From Pelobates cultripes (Eukaryota > Chordata > Amphibia > Anura > Pelobatidae), in assembly GCA_933207985.1 (NCBI GenBank), contig OW240917.1, positions 116,509,026 through 116,573,025 of the forward strand: a stretch of 64,000 bases of DNA, read 5' to 3'. A model generated the notes under the pieces. The model saw only the letters and a program-made list of their open reading frames with translations. It had not been told where the DNA came from and did no database searches. Numbering within the stretch: the first letter of the stretch is position 1; every line of letters starts with the position of its first letter. Position numbers and translations under genes: made by a program. Below are positions 26,216-36,822 of this stretch, piece after piece.

Positions 26216-27555
26216 CAACAAAGTAATTTCTTGTTCACATTGTCAGTCAAAACCATATAATGTGCCCATGATCTGTTCAATGTTAAACAGTGGAGACTAG
26301 TAAAGTTTATAGATGGTATGACTCTGCCCCAAGTTCATTGGTTTCTACACATTTAGCCCCATGACATGCCATGATCTGTTTAAAACCTGCTCTATCTCCA
26401 GTATCTTTTTTTTTTTTTCTAACGCACAATCTTCAGTAGTCATTACAATGCTAAATAATTTGATTTCGTTTTTTTCTTTGAAACAACAACTGGGGAGGGG
26501 TCAGCCATCCCATGTGCACCTATGGACCAGTCTCCACTGGTGTTAAGGTGATACAAATACCTCCTAACCGCAAATTCTTTTTTTTAAAACAGCTAAGCCT
26601 GATATCCACTGGAACACATATTGAAAATAATTGAACTGTTGGAGTGCATTGAGGACTCGGCTGAAAGCCACTGTACTTGATCAGTAAGGAAAAGATGGGC
26701 TATGTAAAGAGCAAAAGTTCAGGCTTTCTGGTATTGGTTCTGTTTCACTAGCATGTACCATTTATTGTTACGCCAGTGAGTTTACTGAAAGACGATTACT
26801 GAATGATGCTAAAAATGTCACAGCATGAAAAGATTTTCTGTGGCTCTGCTTATCTCATATAGTTATAAAAAGCTTACAGCACACATGTATGTTATGGTAC
26901 TATTTCATATAAAACGCTAAAGTCAGAGAAAATAAAAGGACATGTGGTTGTACAGATCTGTTTTAGTGTGACACATATGAATAAAAGGAAATAAATATTG
27001 ATAAGAGATAAAACGTGTGTGTATAAAGCATTCTATAGAAGTGGTGAAACATAACTCGATCTTCTGTCTAATTCTAAGAATAGAACAGCTTTATCTGTGG
27101 CTGCATGCACTACCACAGAATTCAGACTAACTTTTAAACCACTTTGTTACAAATAGGGGTTTATTCATTAAACATAGTACTAAACTGTAGAGAATGGAAA
27201 AACAATTTACAAAATAGATTAAATAAACATGTGGTATGAGCTCTCCTATTTTTTAAAAAAGGGTTGTGATAATGATAAAATAGTATGCTAAATATAACTT
27301 GAATTAATAAAATACATGGACCAAATGCAGATCAAACTCACTAAGGACAATATATTACTGTTAGGATATAGTACAGATCTACATAGAACCTCAATGGCTA
27401 TAATGCCATAAATGGCAACCACAGCCACAGTGTAACAATAGTTAAAATGTAGCAATAAAATAAATTGTGTCCAAACCTAGTTTAGAAAATCAGCCCATAC
27501 TAATTATACTTTGCTTGACTACTCATTTTGGGGTTTTTTGGGGGTTTTTTAAGTT
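26216..27555. other. AT-rich sequence, nothing recognised
   Basis: Unique-looking AT-rich DNA with small simple tracts. No exon of EGF or other gene found. Confidence 0.45.
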
Positions 27556-27915
27556 AAAGGGACTTCCCACTGCCCACAGCCAAATACATTATTTCATTGG
27601 GGGTATATCTAACGTAGCTGTTAAATCACAGACTTCCCAATGCAGCTCAATATAATGCAGACAACTGACCAGTTACTTCCTGGTTGTTTAGTTTATTGGA
27701 GCTGAACTCAATAGGCAGCAATTGCCTTGCAAAGCTCCTGCCTTGCAAAGACTTCTCATTGAACTGTATTGAGAAGTCTGTGATTGGGCAGCCACAGAAA
27801 GTCTGGGCAGGGTTAAAAGAGGAGGGCTTGCCAAGTCTGCAGACAAGATAACCGCAACTTTTACAACCTGTTTTTAAATATACCCTCATTGAAAAAAATG
27901 CATAATTAAATACAT
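27556..27915. repeat. Inverted-repeat element, probable MITE
   Basis: TTCATTGGGGGTATATCT at 27594-27611 is matched in reverse complement by AAATATACCCTCATTGAA near 27877-27894, with AT-rich extensions on both outer sides. The interior also contains short inverted blocks (CAGACTTCCCAAT). Target duplication not identified. Confidence 0.5.
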
Positions 27916-28349
27916 CCATGTTTTCATTGAGAGTATAACAGTGATTGTATTTATTTACTTACTTAGACAAAGCAATGTCCTTTAATAATTCTTTAATATG
28001 CAATCCAGAAAGGGTACTACAGGATGGTCAATATGCATGTGTGTGCTTTTGATGTCAAGAACCTGATGTCAAGAGTGGAAGCTCGAAAGCATAGGTTACA
28101 GGATAATGTGCGCTTAGTCACAGAGTAAAATTCTCAGAGGAAGATTTAGGTTTCTAGGTGCCATAAGCAAGAATATATTATCAAGTTGTTGATTTAATCA
28201 TGCATATACATGATGTAACAGAATTCTAGTACAGCCATCTCCAGGAAATGTATACTCGTGGCACTTTTGGAAAGCCACTGTAATCTTGTTGTAAAGTATT
28301 ATGGTTACAGTTATGAAGCCTGAGTTACTATAAAATCATATACTTAGTC
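27916..28349. other. AT-rich sequence, nothing recognised
   Basis: No recognised feature. Confidence 0.4.
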
Positions 28350-28722
28350 ATACCTCCCAAAATATTGCCTTGGCAACTTGGAAGATGTGGGTGGTGTCTT
28401 TACCGGGCATCGTCCAGTGACAAAAGTTGTGTCACTAGTGACGCCCCATCACTAGCGACAGTGGATCCACCGGAAAAGGGACAATCTCATCCAAAAAGAG
28501 GGCAGTCCAGCCCCAATAAAGAGGTGGGATTACCAACAGACAGCCTGCCTGGACAGCCCCCAGCCTTCAGAACCATGAAGGGAGTTCCCTAAATGGTCAT
28601 AGTACCCGCTGCATAAAGCAAACAAAATGCACTCCCACGGTTCCCACTGTGTCCCCATGGTACCAAAGCAGGATGGCAGGACAGCACCCCAAACGTGGGA
28701 CAGTTGGAAGGCATGCATTATA
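28350..28722. mobile_element. Possible DNA element with CATACCTCCC ends
   Basis: Begins CATACCTCCCAAAAT (28350) and ends CGTGGGACAGTTGGAAGGCATGC, whose complement starts GCATGCCTTCCAACTGTCCC. The two ends are imperfect inverted repeats. GC-rich interior stands out from its AT-rich surroundings. No target duplication found. Confidence 0.4.
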
Positions 28723-28739
28723 CCAACAGATACGTCTCA

Positions 28740-29596
28740 AAAAAAAATCTGACGCCTAGCTTTTTTAGCTGACTACTAGATTCAAAGCAAATTTTGAAAC
28801 CAGTTAATTGTTTTATATCTTAAAAATAGAAACGGAATGCATGTCTGCTAGACAGATATTTCAGTACCCTCAAGCAATGCTTTAGTAACCCTTACTCCAG
28901 TAAATAATAAGCACAACTCCTGATTAGTATTCTAGAATAATTACTATAGCATAAATACTAATTAATTACTGTTTGAGATGTATTTTAATTTGCAAGTGCA
29001 CCCAAAAACATATAAATGTCATATTGGAAAAAATAGCAAATATTGAAATAATGGGAATGGTTAATGAAGTATCGCTCTAGCAGACATGCAATCAGGTTTT
29101 TCTTGAACTAGTTTAATAGATAGAATAATATGAAAGTTTCTTTATTTTCATGGGACATCATTTTGATAACACTGACAGCATATATTGTTTGCTAATGCAT
29201 TTAAGTCGCACAGTATTCGTTTATATTTATTTATATAATTGCTGCCAACATTGCAGCAGAGGGAGCTCTAACATTCCAACTGAACTCTTCCTGCAGCTTT
29301 ATTTTTTCTCTTCTGTAATGTTATAAAAACACATTAATCCAATATTCTACTGAAAACATCCTAGTTTATTCAATAATATAATCTCATCAAGCATATACAT
29401 TTTTTAATTGATTAAAAGTCTTATTGAACAAAGGTAAAAGTACTAACCTAGGTTACACCACATTATTAATTACATCTAATACCATTCTAGCTGTGTTCAT
29501 GACATAAGCATTCTGACTGTCTGCAATAAAGAAGTCGCTTTCTCCAGATTTCATAGGTTTCATTATTGGAATCAAAGAGTTTGATTGTCAAAGTGT
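28740..29596. other. AT-rich sequence, nothing recognised
   Basis: No coding blocks or repeat ends recognised. Confidence 0.4.
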
Positions 29597-29976
29597 ATTA
29601 CATAGTTACATAGCCGAAAAGAGACTTGCGTCCATCAAGTTCAGCCTTCCTTACATTTGTTTTTTGCTGTTGATCCAAAAGAAGGCAAAAAAAAAAAAAA
29701 AAGTTTGAAGCACTTCCAGTTTTGCAACAAACTAGGAAAAAAATTCCTTCCTGACCCCAGAATGGCAGTCATATTTAGCTTCTTGATCTGAGGATTAATC
29801 TGACTGCCATTCTGGGGTCAGGAAACAATATCTTCCTAGTTTGTTGCAAAATTGGAAGTGCTTCAAACTGGGGTTTTTGCCTACTTTTGGATCAACAGCA
29901 AAAAACAAATGTGAGGAAGGCTAAACTTGATGGACACAAGTCTATTTTCAGCTATGTAGCTATGTAACTATGTAAT
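29597..29976. repeat. Foldback element, about 175-bp arms
   Basis: ATTACATAGTTACATAG at the left and CTATGTAACTATGTAAT at the right are complementary ends, and the arms stay complementary inward through GTCCATCAAGTT/AACTTGATGGAC, TTGATCCAAAAG/CTTTTGGATCAA and CTGACCCCAGAATGGCAGTC/GACTGCCATTCTGGGGTCAG. The non-paired centre is about 30 bases. Confidence 0.9.
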
Positions 29977-30007
29977 ATGTAAATTCAGTTTTATGATGCT
30001 ATTATAT

Positions 30008-30185
30008 TTTGTAGAGGTTAAAGGATCACAATAGTGTCAGGAAAACCCTGCAATGTAAACATATGTTTACATCTGAAGGGTTAAAACCTGGGGAACCTGG
30101 CACCCAGACCACTTCATTGAGTGGTAACCAGCGCCGAGGGAGGGAGTATAATAATGCTTTTATGGTACCCTCAGTCCCCTGCCTG
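30008..30185. mobile_element. MITE fragment
   Basis: TTAAAGGATCACAATAGTGTCAGGAAAAC at 30018 has the same layout as the TTAA-flanked MITE end (TTAAAGGGACACTATAGT), suggesting a related family. The right part is cut by the L1 scrap that follows. Confidence 0.45.
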
Positions 30186-30780
30186 CCCTTGACGAAGTCC
30201 ATCTGGTCTGTGTGAATAACCGATGGGAGAATGGATGTTAGTCTAGAGGCATATAGCTTAGCGAATGTTTTTGCCTCCCCATTGAGCAGTGAAATAGGCC
30301 TAAAATCTTGGCATTTAGTGGGTGGTCTGTCTGGCTTTGGTAGTGTTGATATATTGTCTGAGAGTATGTCAGGGGAAAATTTAGAATTTTCTAATACTGA
30401 GTTGAAGAAGGTAGCAAGTTGGGAAGCCAGTGTAGAAGAGAACTTTTTAAAGTAAATGTTGGAAAGTCGTCTGGGCTGCGGGCTTTGCTTGGGGCAGTGA
30501 ATGAATAACATGAGCGAACTCCTCTTGGGAGATCAGGGCTTCAATAATTTTATCTTGTTGGGTTGTCAATTTGGTAAGATGTATCTGTGAGAGAAATTGA
30601 TCTATTTCAGTTGTGGTTGGTTGATGATCATTTTTTAAGTTATATATTTTGACCTAAACTTTTGAAAATTCATCACAAATGTCTTGGGGCTTGATAATTT
30701 TGTCGTCTGAGATTAATTATGGGATTTTGGTGTGGGTCTGTTCTACAACTGTCACTAGTCTAATACTATCCTTGCCTTTT
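30186..30780 (-). pseudogene. L1 ORF2 fragment, reverse strand
   Basis: Minus-strand frame contains ISTLPKPDRPPTKCQDFRPI, SLLNGEAKTFAKLYASRL and HTDQMDFVKGRQGTEG: the L1 reverse transcriptase fingers region up to the GF(V/I)xGR box. The remaining reverse transcriptase and endonuclease are missing. Bases 30511-30780 carry a degraded continuation. Confidence 0.85.
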
Positions 30781-30799
30781 TGTGTCATTTTACCCCACT

Positions 30800-30967
30800 C
30801 TCTCTAGCATGTAAGCTCATTGAGCAGGGCCCTCAACCCCTCTGTTCCTGTGTGTCCAACTTGTATGGTTACAACTACATGTCTGTTCGTCCACCCATTG
30901 TAAAGCGCTGCGGAATTTGATGGCGCTATATAAATATCATAATAATAATAATAATAATAATAATAAT
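30800..30967 (+). repeat. L2/V-SINE-like 3' tail with (AAT)n
   Basis: TGTAAAGCGCTGCGGAATTT followed by GGCGCTATATAAAT and (AAT)n. This hairpin-like tail is the conserved 3' end of L2-related LINEs and the SINEs that use them. A weaker similar tail occurs near 42907-42950. Confidence 0.7.
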
Positions 30968-31019
30968 CTCCTAATTGGGCGGAGAGTAGTTTCCCGACTT
31001 TACCTTATATATAAATATC

Positions 31020-31300
31020 TAGTTTCCAGTTTGTGTAAATGGGACGTGACCAGAAGCTGTGCAAGATGGACACATCCTTGTGAGCTTCGCTGCGTGGGAA
31101 ACATACTAATAATATTACATATCACAACCAGGCAGTCAAGCAGTCTACACTATGGCACATCACGACAATGGCACACAGCCATCCAAAAAAACGCCAAGAC
31201 CCGACAGAAAAATTAAACTTCTTTAGCCAAAAAAAGCTCCTCGGCAAAGCATCATGGAGGCGCATCTCAAGATGGCGGAGAAGACTTAGAAAGTAGCAAA
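31020..31300 (+). pseudogene. Possible L1 5' end and ORF1 start
   Basis: A frame from ATG at 31152 reads MAHHDNGTQPSKKTPRPDRK before a stop, and CTCAAGATGGCGGAGAAGAC follows near 31267. Lys/Pro-rich ORF1 starts and GATGGCGG blocks are common in L1 5' regions. Weak evidence only. Confidence 0.3.
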
Positions 31301-32399
31301 AGAACATAGTGCTCACTGTAGAGAATGTTTTTAATCTTCCCACTAATAAAGCTAACGTTCTTTACATTGAGAAATATGTTTTGCATTTCACTTTCCAGAT
31401 TCCCAGCATAAGGCTGAGCTATCTTTGCTGACCATGGATCCACTATATGATTTAAAGTGGTGTACTTAATGTTTGTAGTTACATGTACTTTAGGTTAGAT
31501 TTGTCATATTAGGCATTATATAATTTAGCACGAGATGCTTCTTTACTTCTACAGTGCATGTTTATTGTGTAGCTGTTAAGCACAATTTACTATAATGTTC
31601 CTATTATCTCCATTACTTACCAGCCAGAGAATTCAGGACTTCCTTTTTTTGTATAAAATAATTATAGACTCTTTTTGAACATAGTTAACGTTTTACCCTA
31701 TTTTTTCCTCATATATTTATACTCCATTTGTAACAGTTTTAAATTACCTTCTGGTCTTTCTTTCACTTGTATTGAGTGATGTTACAGTCTGTTATGATAT
31801 ACCAGCATTTTATTACCCATTACCCATATTTATGATTGCACTAAGGATTCAAGGGATTGGACTTCATACATGCCAAAGGAAAGTTATTTTTTATGATTCT
31901 AGTTGTACTTAATTTTATACCTGGATATTTGTGGTTTTATTGTGTCAGGATCAATACCTGTACTTTTTAATTGTTTTTTATTTATCATCTCCTGGTCATG
32001 TGATCAGCTTTTTACTGATTTATTTCTTTATACCCTAGCAAACCAGACAGGAGTCCTGATAATCATTCTAAAAACACCACAAAAATTATGTATTTTTATC
32101 ATACATCCATGTTTTATAGTATTGGATAGCCCCACAAAAAATGTCCTTGCAAGACGTGCTGTTAAACCAATAATGCCAGCTTTGTTCCACATTTGTTGCT
32201 CTAAATCCAGTGGTCACTGTACAATACAGAGGTGCAGAGGTAAAAATGTTTGTTTGGATTAGCTAATTTTCAGATTTCACTTCGGCTGGAATTTTGAGTT
32301 TATCAATTCGGAACAACATTTTTTTTTGAAAAAGTGTTGTTTGCTTTCAAAATGTGCACTCCATTATTCTCATTATTCCAAAGGATACTAAATTAGAAT
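31301..32399. other. AT-rich sequence, nothing recognised
   Basis: Includes a 119-codon open frame at 31903-32262 with no recognisable motif, Cys-rich at its end; I do not call it a gene. Confidence 0.4.
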
Positions 32400-32824
32400 G
32401 CGGTTTAGCAGATAGCTCAATAATCTCGTATCCTTAAAAACAGTAGTCCCTGTGACGGACCGCCTGGCACCCCGGTCAATCGCTGCTTCCTAGTAACCCT
32501 GGAGTACCATAAGCACTACAGCGGACACCATAACCACCGTAAACCTCACAAACTGCCACAGCTTGGTAGGGGTCTTGCTATCCTCCACCCACCCTGGACC
32601 GAAGACCAAGATTCAGCTTCCAGTGGGTAGACCTCTCTTAGTCCAGAGAGCAAAGCAGGCTGCTCTTTCAAGAGCAATCATTGTAAACCATTATAGCAAC
32701 CCCCAGATTAAATATAGCTCTCCGAGGGGGCGTGGCCAGGAAGCCGGAGGACATGGTCGCATGAGCGGTGAGCTCCGGATCCCGACCGGGAGATAAAGGG
32801 GGAAAGTGACCCAATATACCCAGA

Positions 32825-33907
32825 ATGGCAGCTAAAAAACAGCGTAACACAACGGGGCAAGCCCCAGCAGTTGACACCCCGGCAGCAAAAACCTCCCTGA
32901 GAAGGTACTTCGCCGAACAGGCTGACCCGCACAGACGGGACAAAATGGCGCCCGCAGCACAAACACGCGGGAGCCAGCCATCAAGCCCGACGGCATCAGA
33001 GGGTTCCACTGAGGATCAAGAAATCCGGACCCTGCTAACACAACTGCCCTCAAAAGCAGACCTGGCAGCGATGTTCCAGAAACTGGAGGACAGCTTCAGT
33101 GAGAAACTGCAGGCAGTGGCAGCGGACGTGCAACAGCTTGGAGCCAGAGTACAAGACCTAGAGGAGGAGGCAGAACACATCAACAAAAGAGGGGCTGAAG
33201 CCTATGACACCCAGGAAACACATGCAGAGGCAATAAGGTACCTACAAAGGAGGCTGGACGATGTAGACAACAGGGGACGCCGAAACAACCTATGGGTGAG
33301 GGGAATCCCGGAAAGCGCGGAGGGTGTAACAGAAAACCCCATACAGGTTCTAACCACCCTCTTTAACCGCATCCTAGCCAGACCTAAAGACACAGCCATC
33401 ACCTTTGACAGGGCTCACAGGGCAGCTAGGCCCAGAAACCTCCCTCCGGATAAACCACGAGACCTCATCTGTCGCATTCACAACTTCCCCTTAAAGGAAG
33501 AAATCTTCCGTAAAGCCCGCCAAAACAAAGATCTAACGATAGACGGCCAACCGGTAACGATCTTTCAAGACCTGGCTCCATCCACGTTACAAGCAAGACG
33601 AGCCTTGCGGCCTATCACACAGGCCTTGCTAGAGAGACAAATAAAGTTCAGATGGAACTTCCCGTTTGCACTGACAGTCAACCTCCAGAACAAAACCCAC
33701 ACTATTACCTCACCAGAGGACGTTCCTGACTTCCAGAGGGCACTCAAACTCCCACCGTCCGTAGTGGAAGACTGGACAGGGCTGGCAACCAACCCGTCAA
33801 GACAGACCCCACAAAAGCCCAAATGGCAAAAATCCCCGAGGAAAAGGCGCAGGCAGAACCACCCCGGTACCAACCTAAGCGTTCCAACCAGAGAAGAACC
33901 AACCTGA
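32825..33907 (+). CDS. L1 ORF1 protein, RNA-binding chaperone
   Basis: Intact 360-codon frame. It coats L1 RNA as a trimer and acts as a nucleic acid chaperone for retrotransposition. Order: basic, disordered start (1-65), Leu-rich coiled coil about 75-150 (LEDSFSEKLQAVAADVQQLG), RRM-like domain from about 152 (RRNNLWVRGIPE) to 235 with FDRAHR, then a C-terminal domain to about 305 (DLAPSTLQARRALRPIT) and a basic tail rich in Pro and Arg. This is the Transposase_22/L1 ORF1 layout. The first ATG fits: it lies 101 bp from the element start. Intactness suggests a recent insertion. Confidence 0.92.
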   Translation: MAAKKQRNTTGQAPAVDTPAAKTSLRRYFAEQADPHRRDKMAPAAQTRGSQPSSPTASEGSTEDQEIRTLLTQLPSKADLAAMFQKLEDSFSEKLQAVAADVQQLGARVQDLEEEAEHINKRGAEAYDTQETHAEAIRYLQRRLDDVDNRGRRNNLWVRGIPESAEGVTENPIQVLTTLFNRILARPKDTAITFDRAHRAARPRNLPPDKPRDLICRIHNFPLKEEIFRKARQNKDLTIDGQPVTIFQDLAPSTLQARRALRPITQALLERQIKFRWNFPFALTVNLQNKTHTITSPEDVPDFQRALKLPPSVVEDWTGLATNPSRQTPQKPKWQKSPRKRRRQNHPGTNLSVPTREEPT

Positions 33908-34563
33908 GAACTGTTACGGTCGTATAAGCGCACACTCATGTTCCATATGTTTCACTTATGTATATATCTGCTATTCCTCTTTCCTTCTGTCGATATTATG
34001 CCAGATACGTTTACCTTAAAAGGCCATGCCAATGCAACTAAATACTCTCTACACTATGTAATCAATGTTACACTGCTATGCTATATTATGTTTTATTTAA
34101 AAATGTCATTAGTAGCCGCTACTGGGCTCTAGGGCCCTGCATTAGGATTTTAGTAACGTTATTCAACCTTAGGGCCTCAGGAGACCGGGTCCACGGGGCT
34201 TAAACCGAGGTCGCTCTCACCGCATACCCCATAACCCCCCCGATAAGGTGGGTGAGGAGTAAATGTATGACATTCATGATTGCCCCGCTGGAACCCCTGG
34301 ATGCCCCCGGTCGGGAGATCCGACCACCACCCCCCAGAGAGGCGCCCCGACTCCACTTGTGCTCACGTAGAGCTACCCACAAGTGCAGCACCAATCTCAC
34401 CACCTGAGATGAACCTCTCATCTCAACCCTATGTAAATAGTTTTTGTTTTTCCCCAGCTCCCCCCCCAGGTACCAACCCTGCCACCACAATACTACTAAG
34501 CACATCATTCACGGGTATGACCCTTGACTCATTAAATATGCTTCTACTGCTGGATCCACCACC
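33908..34563 (+). other. L1 spacer between ORF1 and ORF2
   Basis: 656 bp without a long plus-strand frame. Long inter-ORF spacers are usual in frog and fish L1 lineages, unlike the short one in mammals. Confidence 0.7.
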
Positions 34564-36822
34564 ATGATATATACAAAACTAATGTCCCTAAATGTACGGG
34601 GACTAAACTCACCTATGAAGCGCACGATGCTAGCACAAGAAATAGACAGACAGGGAGCCGAAATAATCTTCATACAGGAGACACACTTTAAGGGAGAGTT
34701 CAAACCAAAAATTCACTCCAAACGAAACAATATAGCCTACTATAGTAATAATACGCAAAAGAAAACCAGAGGGGTGGCAATATTACTAGCCTCCAATGCT
34801 GCGTTCACAGAAACGGGGGTTAAAACCGACCCTAGAGGCAGATTTGTATTTGTTAAAGGAGTATATAACGGTACCCTCATAACGCTAGCAAGCATATATG
34901 CCCCCAACGCTGACCAAGTATCCTACATACGGTCATGTTTGACTAAACTGGACGCATTTGCGGAGGGGGTAGTTTTAGTAGGCGGGGACTGGAATATGGT
35001 ATTAGACCACGCATTGGATAGCTCCTCTCTATCCTCGGACCCTAAGCAACACCAAAGAACACTATTTTCGACTGCCTTACGTACTCACCAGCTCGTAGAC
35101 TGCTGGCGTATACTACACCCCCAAGACAGAGACTACTCGTTTTATTCTCAGGCAGCCAAAAGCTACTCCAGAATAGACATGTTTTTACTTAGCCACAGAC
35201 ATCTCCCACTACTAAAAGACGCATCCATAGGCAATATCACGTGGTCTGACCACGCTCCAATTTTCCTGACGGTCACCCTCCAGAGAGAACCCAAACCCAC
35301 GACACACTGGCAACTTAACGAAACCCTACTTGATGACCCCAGAGTTCTAGACGACCTGCGACAGACGGCAGGAAACTATTTCTTAGAGAATGGGAATACT
35401 GAGGTATCAGACCCCTGGGTGTGGGAAGCCCATAAAGGAGTTATCAGAGGCACTCTTATCAAATGGGGCTCTAGAATCAAGAAAGAACGGACCCTCAAAA
35501 TGGACTCTCTCATAGCAGACATGCACTTAGCCGAGACCACACACAAACAAGATCCCACAAATGATAACTTCCAGAAGCTAACAGCCCTACGCATAGAATT
35601 AAGATCGCTACTAACCGCAAAGGCATATAGATCCACTCAACTGACAAGGAGCACCTTTTATGCTCATGGTAACAAGAGTGGGAAACTACTAGCTAGAGCC
35701 TTGAAAGCCAAACGGCAGAGATCGTTCATAGACAAAATATCAGATGACACAGGTAGGCAACACAACACTACAGAAGATATAGCCAAGGCGTTCAACGCTT
35801 TCTACACAAACCTTTATAACCTATCCCCCCCAAAAACACAGAACCACAACCTGAGGGAATACATCTCGGCAAACCTGCCACGCAAGATCCCAGATGACCA
35901 AATACACACATTAGATGAACCATTCACACAAACGGAACTACTCGCCACGATTAAGGCACTGCCGAAAAGTAAAAGCCCCGGCCCAGACGGACTGACCGCC
36001 AGATACTATCAAACACTCTCGCAAGAACTATCCCCCCACTTTCTGAAAACATTAAATGGCCTAACCCAAGACACCCCCCTCCCACCCCCGATGCTACGGG
36101 CATCTATCACTATCATCCCCAAGCCGGGCAAAGACCCCACTAAATGTGGCAGTTATAGACCCATTTCACTAATAAATCTAGACCTCAAACTAATGGCAAA
36201 GATGATCGCCAACAGGCTTAAACCCCTCTTACCGCACCTAATCCACCCTGACCAAGCGGGCTTTGTGCCAGGCCGCGAAGCTAGGGATAATACCACGAAA
36301 ATTCTAAATGTCATCCATGGAGCAACGGTGACTAAAACACCTACTCTGCTGATGGCTATTGACGCTGAAAAGGCCTTCGACAGGGTGGATTGGTCTTACT
36401 TATTTACGGTCCTAGAAATATTGGGGATGGGCCCAAGACTGAGGAATTGGATACAAACCCTGTATAGGGGACCCTCAGCCAGTGTTAGAGTAAACGGCCA
36501 CCTATCGACGCCGTTTCCGATAAGCAACGGTACTCGACAAGGCTGCCCCCTCTCGCCCCTGTTATTTGTCTTGGCCATGGAGCCTTTCCTGAACGCAATC
36601 AGGTCTCGCGCTGAAATACGGGGATATAGATTTCAGGGAGGGGAGGTGAAGGTATCCGCCTTTGCGGACGATGTCCTATTCACGCTCACAGACCCGACCA
36701 AATCACTACCACACATAACAAACGAGATCGACACCTTTGGTTCCCTCTCGAACTTTAAGATAAATGCTGACAAATGCGAAATACTGGGAATAGCTGTACC
36801 ATATATAACGGTACCCCCATAA
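34564..36822 (+). pseudogene. L1 ORF2, first part: endonuclease and reverse transcriptase
   Basis: 752-codon frame. The endonuclease occupies about 1-235, with LNVRGLN, FIQETHF, GGDWNMVLD, SYSRIDMFLLS and WSDHAPI. The reverse transcriptase spans about 460-745, with SKSPGPDGL, KPGKDPTKCGSYRPISLINL, GFVPGRE, AIDAEKAFDRVDW, NGTRQGCPLSPLLF and the catalytic FADDVLFTL. After ILGIAVP the frame runs into the duplicated segment and stops (YITVPP), so the C-terminal domain and Cys-rich knuckle are lost from this frame. All visible catalytic residues are intact, hence the damage is only the duplication. Confidence 0.9.

Noticed and set aside
27541..27655. Additional EGF exon after 17927
   Set aside because: Searched by eye for IYFAHT/YWTD-like frames in several open stretches; none found here or elsewhere.
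30890..30930. Possible tRNA-like or small RNA gene at the GCGCTGCGG hairpin
   Set aside because: It is the conserved 3' tail of an L2-type repeat followed by (AAT)n, without A and B boxes in place.
31903..32262. 119-codon frame with Cys-rich end, considered as an EGF or other exon
   Set aside because: No EGF-module cysteine spacing or YWTD motif, and no plausible splice context.
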